This document shows positions 60,906 to 64,000 of a DNA stretch of 64,000 bases, one piece after another. Source of the DNA: an uncultured bacterium (GTDB lineage Bacteria; Verrucomicrobiota; Verrucomicrobiia; CAIQCK01). Each line of letters begins with the position of its first letter. Position 1 is the first letter of the stretch. The notes beneath the pieces are model-generated. The model was given only the letters and a program-made list of their open reading frames with translations. It did no database searches and was not told the DNA's origin. The translations under genes and the position numbers were made by a program. The stretch covers positions 1-64,000 of the forward strand of contig CAIQCK010000020.1 in NCBI GenBank assembly GCA_903870275.1, given 5' to 3'.

Positions 60906-62672
60906 TCATATTCCCGCCTTGCCCTGCTGCTTCTCAACGTGTGATTTCTCGTAGAACACGCGCACTTCCGGCTTCGCTTCCTTGCCGAGGAACTGCTTCG
61001 CGCGGACGAGTGCCTTGCGCGTGGAGGCGGTGAGATTTTCCTCCGACTCGAAAACGCAGTCGCGGCCGATCTCATCCAGCAGACCGCTGCGCTGGAGCAC
61101 GCCCATCACGCCGGGCGCCGGTCCGCTGATCAGCAGCAGGCGGTTGCCAGCGCGCATAAATTTCAGCAGCGCCTCCAGCGCCATCACGGCGGTGGCGTCG
61201 AGATGCCGGGCGTTCTTCATCCGCAGGATGACGACGCGGATGTTGCGGTCGTGCGCGAGCCGCCGCACCTCGTCCTCGAACAGTTCGGCGGCGCCGAAAA
61301 AAAGTTCGCCTTCGACGTGGATGATAGAAATCTCCGGGTGGCTGCGCTCGGATTTCGGGCCGATCTCGCGCATCGTGTCGCCCGCAAGGTCGTATTCCAC
61401 CAGGTGCGGCGCGCCGGCCTTGCGCAGGAACAGGACCAGCGAGCTGATGACGCCGATGTAGATCGCCTGCCGCAGGCTCAGCACCAGCGCGGAGACAAAG
61501 GTGAGGATCAGCACGATGGCGTCGCTCCGCGTAGCGCGAAACGCGACGCGGATGTGGTGCCAGCGAAACATGCTCGCTCCGATCACGATCAGCAATCCCG
61601 CCAGCGCCGCCAGCGGGATGTAATGCACCCAGCGGCCAAACACGACGAGGAGGACGGCGATCCAGAGACCGCTGAAAACGCCGGCGAACCGCGTCTGCGC
61701 GCCCGAAACGAAGTTCAGGGCGGACCGCGTGAAGCTGCCGCTGCCGGGCATGCATTGGAAGAAGGCGGCGGCGATGTTGGCCAGACCGAGACCGATGCAG
61801 CCCTGGTTGCTGTCCAAACGCTGATCGGTGGTCATCGCGATGCTTTTGGCGATGGAGAGCGTCTCGATGCAACCGAGGATGGCCATCGCCAGCGCGGCGT
61901 CCGCAATATCCGCAAACAAGCGCACGCCGAAAAACGGAAGGTGAACGCGCGGCAGGTTTGTCGGCAAGTCGCCGACCATCTTCACTCCTTTGGCATCGAG
62001 ATGAAACATCACGACCACCAGCGCCGAGACAATCACCACCACCAGCGGCGACGGCAGCCAGCGCGGCAACCAGCGCGGCGCGCTGACGGTGACGAGGATC
62101 GAGGCGACGCCAATGGCCAGCGCGTAGAGATTGGCGTCGGGGCATTGCTTGAGCGTCCGCCAGACCTGTTCCAGCATGTGGATGGAGTTGGGCTGCTCCA
62201 CGCCCAGCAGCGGCGCGAGCTGGTTGAGCGCGATGAGCAGACCCGCGCCCGCCGTGAAACCGACGATGACGCTGCGCGAGACGAACTGAGTCAGGTTGCC
62301 GAGTTTGAGCAAGCCGAACAGCAACTGCGTGCCGCCGATCAACAACGCCAGCAGCGGAATGATGATGGTCGGATTCTCACGCACGGCCGGCAGCGTCGAG
62401 GTCATGATGGCGCTGCTGATGAGGATGGCGACGGAGTTGGTCGGGCCGGGCACCAGGTGTTCGCTGCTGCCCATGAGGCTGCCGATGATGGCCACCACGA
62501 TGCAGGAGTAGAGGCCGTAAATGGGCGGCAGTCCCGCCATGATCGCGTAGGCAATGGCCTGCGGCACGGAGAGCAAGGCGAGCGTCAGACCCGCCGACAC
62601 GTCGCCGGCCAGCCAGAACCGCTTGTATCCACGCGCCGTCTCAACGAACGGCATCCATTGCGTCAGCGTCAT
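60906..62672 (-). CDS. SulP-family sulfate/anion permease with STAS domain
   Basis: This is a 588-residue inner-membrane transporter, with AGGAGGGA upstream of the start. The first 400 residues hold 11 to 12 helices with family motifs (ALLSVPQAIAYAIMAGLPPIYGLY; FFQCMPGSGSFTRSALNFVSGAQTRFAGV). The C-terminal STAS domain (about 430-555) contains EISIIHVEGELFFGAAELFED and LDATAVMALEALLK. SulP proteins take up sulfate, bicarbonate or other anions. Given the sulfatase at 55081, sulfate import is a reasonable inference. It is divergent from the next gene. Confidence 0.93.
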   Translation of the reverse strand: MTLTQWMPFVETARGYKRFWLAGDVSAGLTLALLSVPQAIAYAIMAGLPPIYGLYSCIVVAIIGSLMGSSEHLVPGPTNSVAILISSAIMTSTLPAVRENPTIIIPLLALLIGGTQLLFGLLKLGNLTQFVSRSVIVGFTAGAGLLIALNQLAPLLGVEQPNSIHMLEQVWRTLKQCPDANLYALAIGVASILVTVSAPRWLPRWLPSPLVVVIVSALVVVMFHLDAKGVKMVGDLPTNLPRVHLPFFGVRLFADIADAALAMAILGCIETLSIAKSIAMTTDQRLDSNQGCIGLGLANIAAAFFQCMPGSGSFTRSALNFVSGAQTRFAGVFSGLWIAVLLVVFGRWVHYIPLAALAGLLIVIGASMFRWHHIRVAFRATRSDAIVLILTFVSALVLSLRQAIYIGVISSLVLFLRKAGAPHLVEYDLAGDTMREIGPKSERSHPEISIIHVEGELFFGAAELFEDEVRRLAHDRNIRVVILRMKNARHLDATAVMALEALLKFMRAGNRLLLISGPAPGVMGVLQRSGLLDEIGRDCVFESEENLTASTRKALVRAKQFLGKEAKPEVRVFYEKSHVEKQQGKAGI

Positions 62673-62713
62673 GAAGCGTCATTCCCTCCTGCGTCTCTGG
62701 CACAATCTACCAC

Positions 62714-62742
62714 TTCACTCAAGCGGGAAAAAGAGGTATCGT
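62714..62742 (+). promoter_or_regulatory. Predicted sigma70-like promoter
   Basis: TTCACT and TATCGT are spaced 17 bases, 31 bases before the ATG at 62774, and AAAGGAG follows. Divergent to the SulP gene. Confidence 0.35.
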
Positions 62743-62773
62743 TCGCGGCACTTAGCGAAAGGAGACGCCGGCC

Positions 62774-63202
62774 ATGTGCGATGAAAAACCTGTCGTCGGA
62801 AAAACCAAGCACGGCGAGCTGACGCTCGACCAGATCGCCAACCTGCAACCCGGCTGGGGCGGGCTGATGCCGCAGATCAGCGAACGTTGGTGGATTTGTC
62901 ACCACGCCGCCAAAGCCGGCCACTGGAAACTCGCCAGCTACGCGCTCCGCAAAGTGCAGGGACTCTTCAAGACCGGCGCCATCACGCGGCCGAAATACGC
63001 CGCGATGGCCCAGAACTACGACAAGGATTTCCTCCAGCCGGTCGCGCAGGCCGTCGCCGCGGGAGACTTTGCCGCCTTCGATGCCGCGTTCAAGCGCGCC
63101 ACGGACGAAGGCAACCGGCTTCACATCGCCGTGGGCCACGGCGAGATCATTTGGACGCTGCCCGTCGAGCCGCCGAGACATTTGAAACTGACACCGCCAT
63201 AA
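62774..63202 (+). CDS. Small helical protein, cytochrome-like with degenerate haem motif (142 aa)
   Basis: AAAGGAG stands 10 bases before the ATG. No signal peptide is present. The sequence (RWWICHHAAKAGHWKLASYALRK; QAVAAGDFAAFDAAFKRATDEG) closely follows small four-helix proteins that carry a haem motif CNxCH. Here the corresponding place reads GNRLHIAVGHG: the His is kept but both cysteines are gone. It would therefore be a haem-free relative. The family identity is from memory and needs checking. The function is unknown. It lies divergent to SulP and before a gene with a repeat-derived leader. Confidence 0.55.
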   Translation: MCDEKPVVGKTKHGELTLDQIANLQPGWGGLMPQISERWWICHHAAKAGHWKLASYALRKVQGLFKTGAITRPKYAAMAQNYDKDFLQPVAQAVAAGDFAAFDAAFKRATDEGNRLHIAVGHGEIIWTLPVEPPRHLKLTPP

Positions 63203-63278
63203 ACGCGCTGGCGCGCAGGAACCCGACGGCGCGGCAGGTTCAACGCAGAAACGCAGAGGACGCAAAGGAAAAGTTGCC
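63203..63278 (+). repeat. Spacer with aacgcagaaacgcagaggacgcaaag repeat
   Basis: The repeat unit TTCAACGCAGAAACGCAGAG (63239-63258) is the same type found in one arm of the hairpin at 38963. It ends in AAAGGAAAAG, which serves as the ribosome-binding site of the next gene. Confidence 0.5.
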
Positions 63279-64000
63279 ATGAAATTTAAAACCGTTTTTC
63301 TGTTGCCGCTGCTCGTTGTTGCGGCTCACGCCGGTGTCGTCAAACAATCGCTGACGACGACGGCCACGGGCGAGAATCTACTGCGGGCCGATGCGTGGCA
63401 CGGCTGGCAGGCGGGATTTGCGCGCGACGGCGAGGTGTTCGCCTGCGACAACGGCGCGGAGGCGTCGGGGCAACGCGGCGCTTCGCAGTCGGTCGTGCTC
63501 AACCAAACAACCGCCGCGCCAATCGTCGCCGAGGCGTGGAGCAAGGCCGAAGACGTCGGCGGTTCGCGCGACAGCGACTACTCGCTCTATCTCGACATTG
63601 TCTATGCCGACGGCGACCAACTATGGGGACAGACAGTGCCGTTCAGCACCGGCACGCACGACTGGGAGAAGCGGCAGGTCGTCGTCCTGCCGGCGAAACC
63701 AATCAAGGGTCTTTCGTTCCACCTGCTGCTGCGCAAACACACGGGCAAGGCGTGGTTTCGCGGCGCGACGCTGCGGCAGATTGCCGCGCCGGCCGGCTCG
63801 GCGCTTTTCGACGGCGTGCCGGTGACGGTTGCGGCCAAACTGCGCGAGGGTTTTCAATTCCGCGACGTGGCGGCGGGTTCCGATTATCGCGACGACGCCA
63901 GGGACCTTGGCTTGCAACTGACCAGCCAGCGCCGGCGCCAGGCCGGCGCGACGATCATCCAGACCGACCTCGCCGACACGACCGGCAAGGATCGCGCGGT
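63279..64000 (+). CDS. Exported protein, probable carbohydrate-active enzyme, N-terminal part
   Basis: The ATG at 63279 begins a signal peptide (MKFKTVFLLPLLVVAAHAG) and the frame stays open to the window end (240 codons). Residues 25-165 read as a beta-sandwich carbohydrate-binding-like module (RADAWHGWQAGFARDGEVF; DYSLYLDIVYADGDQLWGQ; FHLLLRKHTGKAWFRGATL). The next part starts another domain (LREGFQFRDVAAGSDYRDD). No catalytic motif is yet visible. The whole gene is probably long. Its ribosome-binding site comes from an interspersed repeat. Confidence 0.6.
   Translation, partial: MKFKTVFLLPLLVVAAHAGVVKQSLTTTATGENLLRADAWHGWQAGFARDGEVFACDNGAEASGQRGASQSVVLNQTTAAPIVAEAWSKAEDVGGSRDSDYSLYLDIVYADGDQLWGQTVPFSTGTHDWEKRQVVVLPAKPIKGLSFHLLLRKHTGKAWFRGATLRQIAAPAGSALFDGVPVTVAAKLREGFQFRDVAAGSDYRDDARDLGLQLTSQRRRQAGATIIQTDLADTTGKDRA

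Noticed and set aside
1..64000. tRNA, rRNA, CRISPR, riboswitch
   Set aside because: No cloverleaf ends with CCA, no rRNA-like sequence, no regular repeat-spacer arrays and no recognised riboswitch core was seen by eye. thiD has no THI-box upstream and its start is only 23 bases from the divergent gene.

Overview
The window is high-GC, densely coding bacterial DNA. It is rich in exported Gfo/Idh/MocA oxidoreductases with twin-arginine leaders, secreted glycoside hydrolases, a formylglycine sulfatase and a ThuA-HEAT-discoidin protein. It also has an HzsA-type beta-propeller cytochrome and many short intergenic palindromes. This combination points to the PVC superphylum, most likely a free-living polysaccharide-degrading Verrucomicrobiota (Limisphaerales/Pedosphaeraceae-like). 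The assignment is inferred from gene content. No rRNA, tRNA, CRISPR array, transposase or phage integration module was seen.

Layout. 1-2937: the end of a collagen-like protein, then AT-richer uncharacterised genes (a 598-aa membrane-anchored protein and a small membrane protein that looks frameshifted). 3152-4978: an MsbA-like ABC exporter. 4979-5331: a non-coding nested palindromic repeat. 5332-17921 (minus strand): a probable glycan-use operon with a GH95 fucosidase, a sugar MFS porter, a cellulase-like TIM barrel, four Gfo/Idh/MocA oxidoreductases and an FAD-dependent oxidoreductase. 18133-23943 (minus): two more TAT-exported Gfo/Idh/MocA proteins and the ThuA-HEAT-discoidin protein. 24240-32158: an uncharacterised exported protein, a eukaryote-type AroQ chorismate mutase, two esterase-like hydrolases, a metallo-beta-lactamase-fold hydrolase, a TIM-barrel protein and a seventh Gfo/Idh/MocA.

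32171-43501: pterin carbinolamine dehydratase, an Rcp1-like response regulator, a GH78-type rhamnosidase, a DJ-1/LemA/M50 operon, a DUF971 protein, ThiD, a GAF-GAF histidine kinase, an AraC regulator with a GT2, and a TPR protein. 43529-54806 (minus): the HzsA-related cytochrome, glcDEF, a right-handed beta-helix protein, UvrB and a TPR-like protein. 55081-64000: sulfatase, two xylose-isomerase-like TIM barrels, a lipoprotein, a zinc alcohol dehydrogenase, a SulP sulfate permease, a small protein with a degenerate haem motif, and an exported protein cut by the window edge.

How the genes may work together (inference): exported hydrolases and sulfatase would release fucose/rhamnose-type sugars and sulfate. 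The MFS and SulP permeases would import them. The exported oxidoreductases and isomerase-like TIM barrels may carry out oxidation-assisted glycoside cleavage of the 3-keto-glycoside type. Many genes show sigma70-like -35/-10 elements only a few bases before the start codon, suggesting leaderless or very short-leader mRNAs. At least seven families of short repeats lie between the genes.
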